Positions 18,286-27,663 of a stretch of DNA of 42,498 nucleotides are shown here, one piece after another. Every line of letters begins with the position of its first letter. Position 1 is the stretch's first letter. The DNA lies in assembly GCA_947589275.1 (NCBI GenBank), contig CANQAQ010000005.1, positions 1 through 42,498 on the forward strand, written 5' to 3'. The position numbers were made by a program, and so were the translations under genes. The notes under the pieces are model-generated. The model did no database searches. It was not told the origin of the DNA and worked only from the letters and a program-made list of their open reading frames with translations. Origin of the DNA: an uncultured Bacilli bacterium (GTDB lineage: Bacteria; Bacillota_I; Bacilli_A; RF39; UBA660).

Positions 18286-19093
18286 AATGTACCTCTACTT
18301 GTGGATATGGAATTTTAATATTATTCTTATCTAATGTCAATTTTATTTGTTTAATTATTTTTCTTCTTACATCATATTCATCTTTTGCACTTGTCTTAGT
18401 TGAAATTAATATATCAACTGAAGATTGTGATAAAGACTCTACACCATTAATAACAATTTTATCTTTAAGTCCAACTATAGTGTCATTTAATTTATCAAAT
18501 AAATCTTGCAATACCTTTTCAACTTTTTTAATATCTGATTCATATGAAACTGATACTATTATTTTAACCCATACATCACATAAACTATAATTTGTTACTT
18601 CACTGATAGTTCTATTAGATATTATCTTAACCTGACCAGTTGCAGATTTAAGTCTAGTAGTTTTTAAATTAAGTGATATTACTTCACCTTTAAATCCATT
18701 TATTTCAACTATTTCTCCAATAGCAAATTGACTTTCTAAAATTATTGTTGCTCCAACTAGTAAATCTTTAAGTAAATCTTGAAAAGCAAGACCAATAACC
18801 AAACTTACTGCTCCGACACCTGCAACTAATGCACTTGTATTAACTCCTAAGATTTGCAATATACTAAGTATTACAATAATTATAATTATTGTCTTTATTG
18901 TATTTTTTAATAAAATTAATACTGTCTCACGACTTCTTTTTTCATGTTTAGTCAAATTTTTATTCATCTTAATTTTGCCATTTAAAAATATATTAATAAT
19001 TAAATCTAATATAACTGCTGAAAGTATAATTATAATAGGTAAATATATTTTTTGTGATATATCTATATTAAATATATTCATTAAATCCTCCAA
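18275..19093 (-). CDS. MscS-family mechanosensitive channel
   Basis: LGVNTSALVAGVGAVSLVIGLAFQDLLKDLLVGATIILESQFAIGEIVEI. Confidence 0.9.
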   Translation of the reverse strand: MEDLMNIFNIDISQKIYLPIIIILSAVILDLIINIFLNGKIKMNKNLTKHEKRSRETVLILLKNTIKTIIIIIVILSILQILGVNTSALVAGVGAVSLVIGLAFQDLLKDLLVGATIILESQFAIGEIVEINGFKGEVISLNLKTTRLKSATGQVKIISNRTISEVTNYSLCDVWVKIIVSVSYESDIKKVEKVLQDLFDKLNDTIVGLKDKIVINGVESLSQSSVDILISTKTSAKDEYDVRRKIIKQIKLTLDKNNIKIPYPQVEVHYEK

Positions 19094-19099
19094 TTACTA

Positions 19100-19984
19100 T
19101 TAATTAATATCTATATTCATTATTTCAAGTATTCTATTTAAATCTTGAACATTAGTAAATTTAATAACAAGTTTATTATTATTTATTTTTACATTAGTTC
19201 CAAGTTTTTCTTTTAAATCTTGTTCTATATATTTATACTCATTATTACTTTTACTATTTTTAATATTTTTTACTGTTCTTTTATACTCGCAATTAGATGT
19301 AATTTCCTCAAGTGAACGAACACTAAGATCTTCTTTAATAATTTTATTTGCAAGTTCTTCAACTTGAGTAATATCTTCAAGTTTACTCAAAACTCTTGCA
19401 TGACCCATTGATATCTTATTTTCTAAAACAAGATTTTGAACAGATGCTGGAAGTCTTAATAATCCTAACATATTTGTAATATAACTTCTACTTTTACCTA
19501 TTTTTTTTGAAAGTTCATCTTGAGTTATATTTAATGAATCAATTATATTTTTATATGCCTTTGCTTCTTCTATTGCACTTAGATTTTCCCTTTGTAAGTT
19601 TTCTAAAAGTGCTATCTGCATCATTTCATCTGATGTATAATCTTTAACTATTGCAGGTATAGTATTAAGACCCGCTAATTTTGATGCTCTATACCTTCTT
19701 TCACCTGCTATTATTTCATAACCCTTTATACTTTTTTTTACTATAATTGGTTGAAATACTCCATGTTGTTTTATTGATTCAGCTAATTCATTTAATGCAT
19801 CTTTATCAAATACCTTTCTTGGCTGATATGGATTAGGTCTTAAATCATCTAAAGATAATTCTATAATTTCATTATTCGTTTTAGCATCTCTAATTATATT
19901 TTCTTCAAATGCACTAAAGTCTAAATTTTCATCATTAAATAATTGTTCTAATCCTCTACCTAGAGCTCTTCTCTTCTCTTGCAT
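19100..19984 (-). CDS. parB: ParB/Spo0J chromosome partitioning protein
   Basis: RRALGRGLEQLF; LRPNPYQPRKVFDKDAL; IIAGERRYRASKLAG; HTH ITQDELSKKIGKSRSYITN. Start could be 19993 or 19984. Confidence 0.95.
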   Translation of the reverse strand: MQEKRRALGRGLEQLFNDENLDFSAFEENIIRDAKTNNEIIELSLDDLRPNPYQPRKVFDKDALNELAESIKQHGVFQPIIVKKSIKGYEIIAGERRYRASKLAGLNTIPAIVKDYTSDEMMQIALLENLQRENLSAIEEAKAYKNIIDSLNITQDELSKKIGKSRSYITNMLGLLRLPASVQNLVLENKISMGHARVLSKLEDITQVEELANKIIKEDLSVRSLEEITSNCEYKRTVKNIKNSKSNNEYKYIEQDLKEKLGTNVKINNNKLVIKFTNVQDLNRILEIMNIDIN

Positions 19985-20759
19985 TTCTTTCAATAACCTC
20001 CTTTGCTAAATTTATATAAGCTTCAGTTCCCCTACTTGTAGGATCGTAATTTATAATTGGTTTACCATGTGATGGTGCCTCTGTTAATCTTATAAGTCTT
20101 GGTATTATAGTATCGTATACTTTTTCTCTAAAAAATCCACGAACATTTTCTACTACTTCAAGGCCTAAATTTGTTCTAGAATCAAGCATAGTAAGCACAA
20201 CACCTTCTATATCTAAACTTGGGTTTAATTTTTTTCTTGCTAATTTTATAGTATTAAGTAATTGCATTATACCTTCAAGTGCAAAGTATTCACATTGAAC
20301 AGGTATTAATACAGAATCACTAGCAGTTAATGCATTTGTTGTAAGTATTCCAAGAGAAGGTGGACAATCTATTAAAATATAATCGTAATCATTCCTTACT
20401 GAATTTAAAACTCTTTTTAGCTGTGAACCTTTTGAAAAGTTAGAGTCTTCTTTTATCTTATCTAAAAATTCTATATCAATTCCTGCTAAATTAATAGTTG
20501 CAGGTATAACATATAAATTTTTAAAGTTAGTTTTTCTAATTGATTGTTCAGGTTCTATATTTCCTAATAGTGCATCATAAATACTGCAAGATAAATCTCC
20601 CTTTTCAATTCCAACACCAGTAGTTGAATTGCCTTGTGGATCTAAATCAACAAGTAATGTTTTTTTGCCTAATATTCCTAAAGATGCGGCAAGATTTATA
20701 CTAGTTGTTGTTTTACCAACTCCACCCTTTTGATTTACCATTGATATAATTTTACCCAT
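19956..20759 (-). CDS. parA: ParA/Soj partitioning ATPase
   Basis: ISMVNQKGGVGKTTTSINLAASL; LLVDLDPQGNSTTG; YILIDCPPSLGILT. Confidence 0.97.
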   Translation of the reverse strand: MGKIISMVNQKGGVGKTTTSINLAASLGILGKKTLLVDLDPQGNSTTGVGIEKGDLSCSIYDALLGNIEPEQSIRKTNFKNLYVIPATINLAGIDIEFLDKIKEDSNFSKGSQLKRVLNSVRNDYDYILIDCPPSLGILTTNALTASDSVLIPVQCEYFALEGIMQLLNTIKLARKKLNPSLDIEGVVLTMLDSRTNLGLEVVENVRGFFREKVYDTIIPRLIRLTEAPSHGKPIINYDPTSRGTEAYINLAKEVIERNAREEKSSR

Positions 20760-20893
20760 TACAACACATCCTCATATTTAGTCACTATATAACATTTTAT
20801 CAAAAAAATAATTATTTTTAAATGATTTAAAGAAAAAAAAAGAAAAAATTAAGTTTTAGTATTCTGTGATATAATTATAATGGATGTGATATA

Positions 20894-21874
20894 ATGGCTG
20901 GAACTATTACTCATGCTTATTTTGCAAGAGATGTTTATGATAGTTTAAATAAAGATATTAAGTCAAAACTTGATAATTCTTATAACAATATGATGACTTA
21001 TGGACAAGGTCATGATATATTTTATTTTTATTTTGCTCCTAGTTTTAAAAGTAAGTTAATTAGAAAGTGTGGGCAAACTTTTCATAAAACTAATACAAAA
21101 GAGTTTTTTATTAATATGATTAATTATGCTAAATTAAATAATTTACAAAATGATAGTAATGTCTTATCTTATATATATGGTTATATTTGCCATTATGCAC
21201 TAGATCTTACTATTCATCCTTATGTAACATATAAAGGTGGTATATTTAAAAATAATAATAAAGATACATATAAATATAACTCTAAACATAGTGATATAGA
21301 AACATATATAGATTGTTATATGATTAGTAAAAGAGAGCAAATATTACCTAATAAATTCAAAGTTTATAAATTTTGTTTTAATAATACTAAACCTAATAAT
21401 AATTTAAAAAATATAATAAATAATACATTTTTTAAAACATACAGAATTAAAAATATTTCAAAATACTATTTTAGAAGCATAAAAATTATGAGATTTTTAT
21501 ATTGGTTAATGAGATATGATCCATATAAATTAAAAAATAAAATCTATAAAACTATAGATTCATTTACTAGTTCAAAGACTAAAAAAATGTATCCAATATC
21601 ATACGCATACAACTTAAATAATAATCCATATTATTTAAATACCATAAGAAAAAAATGGTGTCATCCAAGATATAATAAAGAAATATACTATGATTCTTTC
21701 TTCGATTTATATAATAAAGCTTTATATGAAGCACTTAAATTAATAGATGCGACAAATATGGTATTATTTAATAATAAAAATATAAATTATTTAGATAAGT
21801 ATTTTCTTAATTTATCATTTTTAAGTGGTAAAGACTGTGACGATAAAACCAAAAATAAATATTTTGAATATTAA
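20894..21874 (+). CDS. Zinc-dependent phospholipase C family protein
   Basis: MAGTITHAYFARDVYDSL; YGQGHDIFYFY; YGYICHYALDLTIHPYVTYKGG; KHSDIETYIDC. Confidence 0.75.
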   Translation: MAGTITHAYFARDVYDSLNKDIKSKLDNSYNNMMTYGQGHDIFYFYFAPSFKSKLIRKCGQTFHKTNTKEFFINMINYAKLNNLQNDSNVLSYIYGYICHYALDLTIHPYVTYKGGIFKNNNKDTYKYNSKHSDIETYIDCYMISKREQILPNKFKVYKFCFNNTKPNNNLKNIINNTFFKTYRIKNISKYYFRSIKIMRFLYWLMRYDPYKLKNKIYKTIDSFTSSKTKKMYPISYAYNLNNNPYYLNTIRKKWCHPRYNKEIYYDSFFDLYNKALYEALKLIDATNMVLFNNKNINYLDKYFLNLSFLSGKDCDDKTKNKYFEY

Positions 21875-21918
21875 AGAATAAATTATATATTTAAAACCAA
21901 TATAATAATGGTGATAAT

Positions 21919-22155
21919 ATGTTTAATGGTTTTAAAATAATTGATAAAGATTATATTTATCTTTATTTAGATAATAATTATGAATTTGCATCTGACATTA
22001 ATACAAAAGAACAAAAAGAAGGCAAAATTATTAATGATACCATTTCATTTTTGAACAACCATAATCTTTCATTTAATAAAAGATTATACTATGTATCTAA
22101 TGGCATAGTAATAGGATATATAAATAAATATAATCTAGATAAAAATATCCATTAA
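21919..22155 (+). CDS. Hypothetical 78-aa protein
   Basis: GGTGATAATATG start context; terminated by strong hairpin downstream. Confidence 0.5.
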   Translation: MFNGFKIIDKDYIYLYLDNNYEFASDINTKEQKEGKIINDTISFLNNHNLSFNKRLYYVSNGIVIGYINKYNLDKNIH

Positions 22156-22186
22156 TATGAATATTATTTTTAATAAATTCTATAAG

Positions 22187-22212
22187 AAAAAGCCCTATAT
22201 ATAGGGCTTTTA
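22187..22212. terminator. Bidirectional terminator
   Basis: AAAAGCCCTATATATAGGGCTTTT perfect palindrome between convergent genes. Confidence 0.85.
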
Positions 22213-22229
22213 AAATACTGAAAATAATT

Positions 22230-22646
22230 TTAACGTTTACTAAATTGTGGTGCTTTACGAGCTTTTTTAAGACCTGGTTTCTTACGTTCTTTTATTCTAG
22301 AATCACGAGTTACAAATCCTTTAGCTTTTAATATTTTTCTAAAAGATGTTTCTGATTCTGGATCAGTATTTTTGTCATATTCTAGTAATGCTCTTGTTAT
22401 ACCTAAACGAATAGCTCCAGTTTGACCTTGGAATCCTCCACCTTTAACATCTGCTACTATATCGAATTTATCAGCAGTATTTGTTGCTTCAAGTGGTTGT
22501 TTTAAATCCATAACTAAAGTTGGAAAAGGTAAATATTCGTTAACATCTCTTCCATTTATAGTAATATTACCTTTACCAGATGTCATTCTTACTTTTGCAA
22601 TAGATGTTTTACGATGTCCTGTACCATAATATATCTTACTTGCCAT
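22230..22646 (-). CDS. rpsI: 30S ribosomal protein S9
   Basis: [29 protein letters not shown]...[17 protein letters not shown]. Confidence 0.97.
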   Translation of the reverse strand: MASKIYYGTGHRKTSIAKVRMTSGKGNITINGRDVNEYLPFPTLVMDLKQPLEATNTADKFDIVADVKGGGFQGQTGAIRLGITRALLEYDKNTDPESETSFRKILKAKGFVTRDSRIKERKKPGLKKARKAPQFSKR

Positions 22647-22658
22647 GTTTAATCCTCC

Positions 22659-23090
22659 TTAGTCTACTTTCATTTCTTTTGGTTGCTGAGCAACTTGCTT
22701 GTATTCAGAACCTCTATATACAAATAATTTCTTGCCCATTTTACGACCAAGTCTATTATGAGGAAGCATTCCTTTAATAGCTCTTTCCATCATTTCTTCA
22801 GGATATTTTTCTAACATTACTTTAGCTGTTCTTTCTCTTAAGCCACCAGTATAACCACTATGATTATAATAAATTTTGTCTTCAAGTTTGTTACCAGTTA
22901 ATTTTACCTTATCAGCATTGATTATAATAACATAATCTCCACAATCAACATTTGGTGTATAAATTGCTTTGTGTTTACCACGTAATACTGATGCTGCTTT
23001 TGTAGCTACACGACCTAAACTAATTCCAGTAGCGTCTATTACGTACCAATCACGTTTAATATCGGCTGATTTTGCCATAAATGTTTTCAT
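22659..23090 (-). CDS. rplM: 50S ribosomal protein L13
   Basis: [67 protein letters not shown]. Confidence 0.97.
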   Translation of the reverse strand: MKTFMAKSADIKRDWYVIDATGISLGRVATKAASVLRGKHKAIYTPNVDCGDYVIIINADKVKLTGNKLEDKIYYNHSGYTGGLRERTAKVMLEKYPEEMMERAIKGMLPHNRLGRKMGKKLFVYRGSEYKQVAQQPKEMKVD

Positions 23091-23111
23091 TTTCTTTTCC
23101 CTTTCTCATTC

Positions 23112-23139
23112 ATAAATCAACTTCCCAGGGTCGATTTAT
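23112..23139 (-). promoter_or_regulatory. rplM leader hairpin (candidate L13 leader)
   Basis: Minus strand ATAAATCGAC CCTGGGAA GTTGATTTAT, a 10-bp stem (one G-U) upstream of rplM RBS. Confidence 0.6.
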
Positions 23140-23218
23140 ATGTGGGGTTTAACTAAATGTACCAATTAAAATTCTACTAAATTTTATTTTATATGTCAAT
23201 AAATATTAATAAAAATCG

Positions 23219-24562
23219 CTATTTTTCAGCGATTTTTATAGTAATCTTTTTAACTTTTGACGAATAATTTACTTTTGTATCATTTCCCTTTACCTTAATT
23301 TCAACTTCATGCTCACCAACATCTAAGTCTTTAAGATCAATATATGCTTCTACTGATGTAGAATCTATCTTACTTATAACAGAGTCAACACCTTTTAATA
23401 TTATTGTTGCATATTTACTATCTTCATCCGTTGCTTGAACACTATATTTTGGATTTAAATTTATATAACCAATTCTTACACCAGATAACTCAGTTGTTGA
23501 TTCATCATCAAGTTCTATATTTATATTAACTGTATTAGATGATAACTCTCTTATACCAGATGGCTTCTTTATAGTTTTTGTATATTGTTTAGAATCTTTT
23601 AAATCACTAACATCAACACTGATTTCAATATTTTCAGTTTGTCCTAAAGTTTGTGAATCACCATAAATAGTTACAGTATCTATGCTTGTTGTTATACTCT
23701 TGATTGCTTTACCAAATACAACATTACCTTTAGTTACAACCTTTATTGGTACTTCTTTACTAGGAGATTCTATCTCTATTGTACAATTAACTTTATTTGG
23801 AACCATTTCAACATTGATTGGTTTACCATTATCATCATATGCTACTAATGGTACATCTTTTAAAGTATTAGTCCCTGCTTTAGGATCTATCATATTATTT
23901 ATATTAACTAATGCTTTAATTTTTGATACCTTTGCAAGATTTCCTTCGGTACCTTTAATAATTACCTCATTTGTATCTAATTTAACACTATTTATTGCAA
24001 GTTTAGTATCTAAATTTTTTAAATTAATAACATCATAATCTATAGTTCTAGTTTCAGACTTTTTAGTACTTACTACAACAGTTGCAACAGATGGATCTAA
24101 CTTATATTCAACAGATGTTATTGATTGTTTATATTTTAAATTAACTTTATGTACTCCTGGTTTTAAATCACTTAAATCTACTGTTACCTCTTGAGCAGGT
24201 AATTGTTTTGCTAAATATAAATTAGCTTTAGTACCAATCATTGTTATATCAACTGTATCTGGTAATCCCTCAATAACATATTCTTCATCATTGTAAGAAG
24301 CTGTTACAGGCATACCATATATTACTTCTGCATTAGTCTCAAGTAATGTTGTACTTCTTGTATCTACAATGAAAAAAATTATTATTGCTAGTATTAATGA
24401 TATTATTATCATACTATTTTTTTTCGCTAAAACAGCTTCTAGTGGTTTATCAGTTATTTTTAATTTATTTCCAATAAATACAAAAAACTTAGTTATAGGT
24501 ATTATAATTTTCTTATCTATAAATTTAAATATATTTTTAAACACATTCTTAATTAATTTCAT
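23219..24562 (-). CDS. cdaR: CdaR/YbbR-domain regulator of diadenylate cyclase
   Basis: N-terminal TM and repeated YbbR-like domains; adjacent to cdaA. Start taken at MKLIKNVFKN (track start 24595 overlaps cdaA). Confidence 0.85.
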   Translation of the reverse strand: MKLIKNVFKNIFKFIDKKIIIPITKFFVFIGNKLKITDKPLEAVLAKKNSMIIISLILAIIIFFIVDTRSTTLLETNAEVIYGMPVTASYNDEEYVIEGLPDTVDITMIGTKANLYLAKQLPAQEVTVDLSDLKPGVHKVNLKYKQSITSVEYKLDPSVATVVVSTKKSETRTIDYDVINLKNLDTKLAINSVKLDTNEVIIKGTEGNLAKVSKIKALVNINNMIDPKAGTNTLKDVPLVAYDDNGKPINVEMVPNKVNCTIEIESPSKEVPIKVVTKGNVVFGKAIKSITTSIDTVTIYGDSQTLGQTENIEISVDVSDLKDSKQYTKTIKKPSGIRELSSNTVNINIELDDESTTELSGVRIGYINLNPKYSVQATDEDSKYATIILKGVDSVISKIDSTSVEAYIDLKDLDVGEHEVEIKVKGNDTKVNYSSKVKKITIKIAEK

Positions 24563-25370
24563 CGATATCATCCTCCTCAAAGCTTTCAGTAACAAAAGTT
24601 TCTGATTTAGGCATTAATTCATCTAATATCATTAATTTTAACTCATCAACGGATAAATTATAATTCAATTTACCACCAACTGCTAGAGAAACTCTTCCAG
24701 TTTCTTCTGAAACAACTATAGCAAGACAATCAGATTCTTCAGATATTCCAATTGCTGCTCTATGACGTGTACCTAATCTTTTACTAAATTTCATATCTAC
24801 TGTTGTAGGAAATACTGCTCCAGCGCAAGTTATTTTATCACCTTGTATAATCACACCTCCATCGTGTAGTGGATTATCTGGGAAAAATATTGCAACTAAT
24901 AATTCATTTGATATTTCAGCATATAATTTTTTACTTCTTTCAATATACTCTGATAAACTTGTATCTCTTTCAATAACAATTAATGCTCCAATTCTATTTT
25001 TTCTTAAATAATCTATAGCAATTCCAAGTTCAGACACTAACTTTTCACGTTCAGTTGTTGTTAATACTTTATGTCTACCAAGTAACTGACTTCGACCAAG
25101 TTGTTCAAGAACAGTACGTATTTCTGGTTGAAATATAATTATTATTGCAAGTGGTCCCCAAGCTATAACATATTCAAATAATAATCCGATAGTAACAAGT
25201 CCAAAATAATCACTTAAAACTTTTAATATTATTATAGCTAATATTCCCTTAAATAACATTGAGAACTTAACATTCTTTCTTATATTTTTTAAAATATTAT
25301 ATAATATTATCCATACTAGACATATATCTATAATTTTTTTTACTATATTTAAAATTCCTTCTAAACTCAT
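24549..25370 (-). CDS. cdaA: Diadenylate cyclase CdaA
   Basis: NPLHDGGVIIQGDKITCAGAVFPTT; GTRHRAAIGISEESDCLAIVVSEETGRVSLAVGG. Confidence 0.96.
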   Translation of the reverse strand: MSLEGILNIVKKIIDICLVWIILYNILKNIRKNVKFSMLFKGILAIIILKVLSDYFGLVTIGLLFEYVIAWGPLAIIIIFQPEIRTVLEQLGRSQLLGRHKVLTTTEREKLVSELGIAIDYLRKNRIGALIVIERDTSLSEYIERSKKLYAEISNELLVAIFFPDNPLHDGGVIIQGDKITCAGAVFPTTVDMKFSKRLGTRHRAAIGISEESDCLAIVVSEETGRVSLAVGGKLNYNLSVDELKLMILDELMPKSETFVTESFEEDDIDEIN

Positions 25371-25378
25371 AAATCCTC

Positions 25379-26083
25379 CTAAAGAACATTATTCTTTTTA
25401 CTTTTTATTAAAATAATCATTACTGCAATTAATATTATAATTCCAATTGCTGCTATTACAATATATGAATATTCAAAACTATATTTTTTATCATTAACAC
25501 TTATATTAATTTCATCTTGTATATCTTCTTCTATATATGTAAGCTTAATATCACTTAGATCTTCATTTTTTCTTATTTCCCAAGTATATTTATTACCATT
25601 AACAGTCTTTGCATTATTATCTACAACTTTAAATGGTACTTCTATAGTAACATCTATACTATCATATATTGGTGTAGTTGGGGAATTTCCACCAAGTGCC
25701 ACTTTTTGATTTGCATTAATAGTAACATAATCTTCATCCCTCGTAATTATAATATCATCAAATATATCATTTGAAAAATCTTTAGCATAATCTTCTATAC
25801 TATTATAAGTAGCACTAGCATTTGCAGTAGTATCAGATCCATCGTCATCATAATTAAATAAATATTTATCTTTGTCTTTAGAAAACATATTAAATAAATA
25901 ATTAACTGCTTGAGAGCCTTTTAATTTTGTTCTTGATTCTAATCTATTTGTTTTTTCCGTTGCAATTACATTTTCATTAACTGATAAATCTTCATTTATA
26001 GAAATATCATATTGTACTGAACAACCAGATGTAACTATTATAAATATAAATATAAATATTATTCTTAATTTATTTTTTAACAT
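25379..26083 (-). CDS. LppM-like lipoprotein (lipobox plus C-terminal TM)
   Basis: IIVTSGCSVQYDISINEDLSVNENV; C-terminal TM YIVIAAIGIIILIAVMIILI. Confidence 0.55.
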   Translation of the reverse strand: MLKNKLRIIFIFIFIIVTSGCSVQYDISINEDLSVNENVIATEKTNRLESRTKLKGSQAVNYLFNMFSKDKDKYLFNYDDDGSDTTANASATYNSIEDYAKDFSNDIFDDIIITRDEDYVTINANQKVALGGNSPTTPIYDSIDVTIEVPFKVVDNNAKTVNGNKYTWEIRKNEDLSDIKLTYIEEDIQDEINISVNDKKYSFEYSYIVIAAIGIIILIAVMIILIKSKKNNVL

Positions 26084-26180
26084 AATTCACCTACTAGTAC
26101 CTTAAAAATTATATCATATTTTTTTACTTTTTCATACATGTAAATAAAAAGAAAGCAAATAACTTGCTTTTTATTATTTC

Positions 26181-27020
26181 TTAGAAGATATTAGTATAAT
26201 CATCTTCATTAATATTTTCTGAATTATTCATATTATTTAACTTTTTCATTATATTATCAAGTTCATCTTCATATGAATTTTCTTCCTTTTTATCAGCTAC
26301 ATTATTTTCATTTTTATTTTCAATGTTACTAAATAATATTTCGGATAATTTTTTATCATTTTTATATTGAATATCATTTTTAATTTCATTATCAATATTT
26401 AATGCATTAGAATTACTAGATATTTCATCCATTATATTAGTAGGAATATTTATATCATTAGTAGTATTATCTTCAGCATCATTACCTAAATTTACTGATT
26501 CATTATTATCTACGTTAGTATTTAAATCTACTAAAGGAGTATTTAATTCACTTAGGGGACTATCCAAATTTAAAGAATCTTGATTATCTATATCATTATT
26601 TAAATCAAAATCTAAAGGAGCTGCATTATTCGAAATAAAGTTTTCAAATTCATTTTCAGAATTTACATTACCTTCAGTATCTTTATCTTTTTCTTCATTT
26701 TTATCTTCATTAGTTTCATTAACAACTTCAGGTGTAGTATCATTAGTACTATCTTCCTTTGTTTCTTCTTTATTGTTTTGGGAAGCAATAACAAGATTTA
26801 CTTCATTTTTATCAATAGCCTCTTCTATTATATCTTTTTTTATATTTTCTGGAACTTGATCTTTATTCTTAATATCTTTTCTTACTCTTTTATTTTTAAC
26901 ACTATTATCAATTAGATATCCTATAAGAACAAATATCAAAAATATACAAACTCCAATTAATATATTTGTATTTTTGTTAATAAAATTCATAACAGTATCT
27001 ATAATTGCATTAATATCCAT
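26181..27020 (-). CDS. N-terminally membrane-anchored, Asn/Asp/Glu-rich low-complexity protein
   Basis: TM ILIGVCIFLIFVLIGYLI followed by ~200 aa acidic low-complexity tail. Confidence 0.6.
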   Translation of the reverse strand: MDINAIIDTVMNFINKNTNILIGVCIFLIFVLIGYLIDNSVKNKRVRKDIKNKDQVPENIKKDIIEEAIDKNEVNLVIASQNNKEETKEDSTNDTTPEVVNETNEDKNEEKDKDTEGNVNSENEFENFISNNAAPLDFDLNNDIDNQDSLNLDSPLSELNTPLVDLNTNVDNNESVNLGNDAEDNTTNDINIPTNIMDEISSNSNALNIDNEIKNDIQYKNDKKLSEILFSNIENKNENNVADKKEENSYEDELDNIMKKLNNMNNSENINEDDYTNIF

Positions 27021-27128
27021 ATATGTACCCTCTCTTTATTCTTTTATATCTACTATAAAGTTATTTTATCACTAAATAAAATTTTTTTCAATACAATTTA
27101 TTATTTTAATAAAAAAGAAGAGATATTT

Positions 27129-27653
27129 TTATATATACTCTTCCATTAATACAATTTCTTTTTTATCTAGGCTTTTTTGTACATCTATTATTCTTTGATT
27201 ACTAGATCCTCTAAATTTAAGTGATAAATTCTTTTTTGAGATAACAAATCTACCATCAACTATAACATCAATGTAAGACAATAGCTCCTTAGTTTCATCC
27301 CATTGTTCACTCATTTTTAATATATCATTATCAAATAAATAACCAGAATATACCCATATACTTTTATTAGGAAATTCTTTTTTTACTCTTCGAATAAGAT
27401 TTAAAATGCCTTTTTGATTTACATATTCAAAAGGTTCTCCACCTAAAATAGTTATACCACTTACAAAATCATTTTTTAAATATTCTATTATTCTTTCTTC
27501 TTCCTTTTCAGTAAACTTCTTGCCATAATTAAAATCCCATGCTTCTTTATTAAAACATCCTTCACAATGATGTGTACATCCACTTACAAAAAGAGAAATC
27601 CTAACACCTGGTCCATTAGCTACATCATATTCTTTTATATCTGCATAATTCAT
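27129..27653 (-). CDS. nrdG: Anaerobic ribonucleotide reductase activating protein
   Basis: MNYADIKEYDVANGPGVRISLFVSGCTHHCEGCFNKEAWDF radical-SAM CxxxCxxC; GGEPFE. Confidence 0.95.
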   Translation of the reverse strand: MNYADIKEYDVANGPGVRISLFVSGCTHHCEGCFNKEAWDFNYGKKFTEKEEERIIEYLKNDFVSGITILGGEPFEYVNQKGILNLIRRVKKEFPNKSIWVYSGYLFDNDILKMSEQWDETKELLSYIDVIVDGRFVISKKNLSLKFRGSSNQRIIDVQKSLDKKEIVLMEEYI

Positions 27654-27663
27654 ATAACTTATC

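Noticed and set aside
18299-18308. TGTGGATAT as a DnaA box
   Set aside because: Single, one mismatch, inside mscS coding sequence with no cluster; not evidence for oriC here.
23682-24605. 118-aa and 78-aa + ORFs (23682-24038, 24369-24605)
   Set aside because: Antisense to cdaR; hydrophobicity mirrors the opposite strand.
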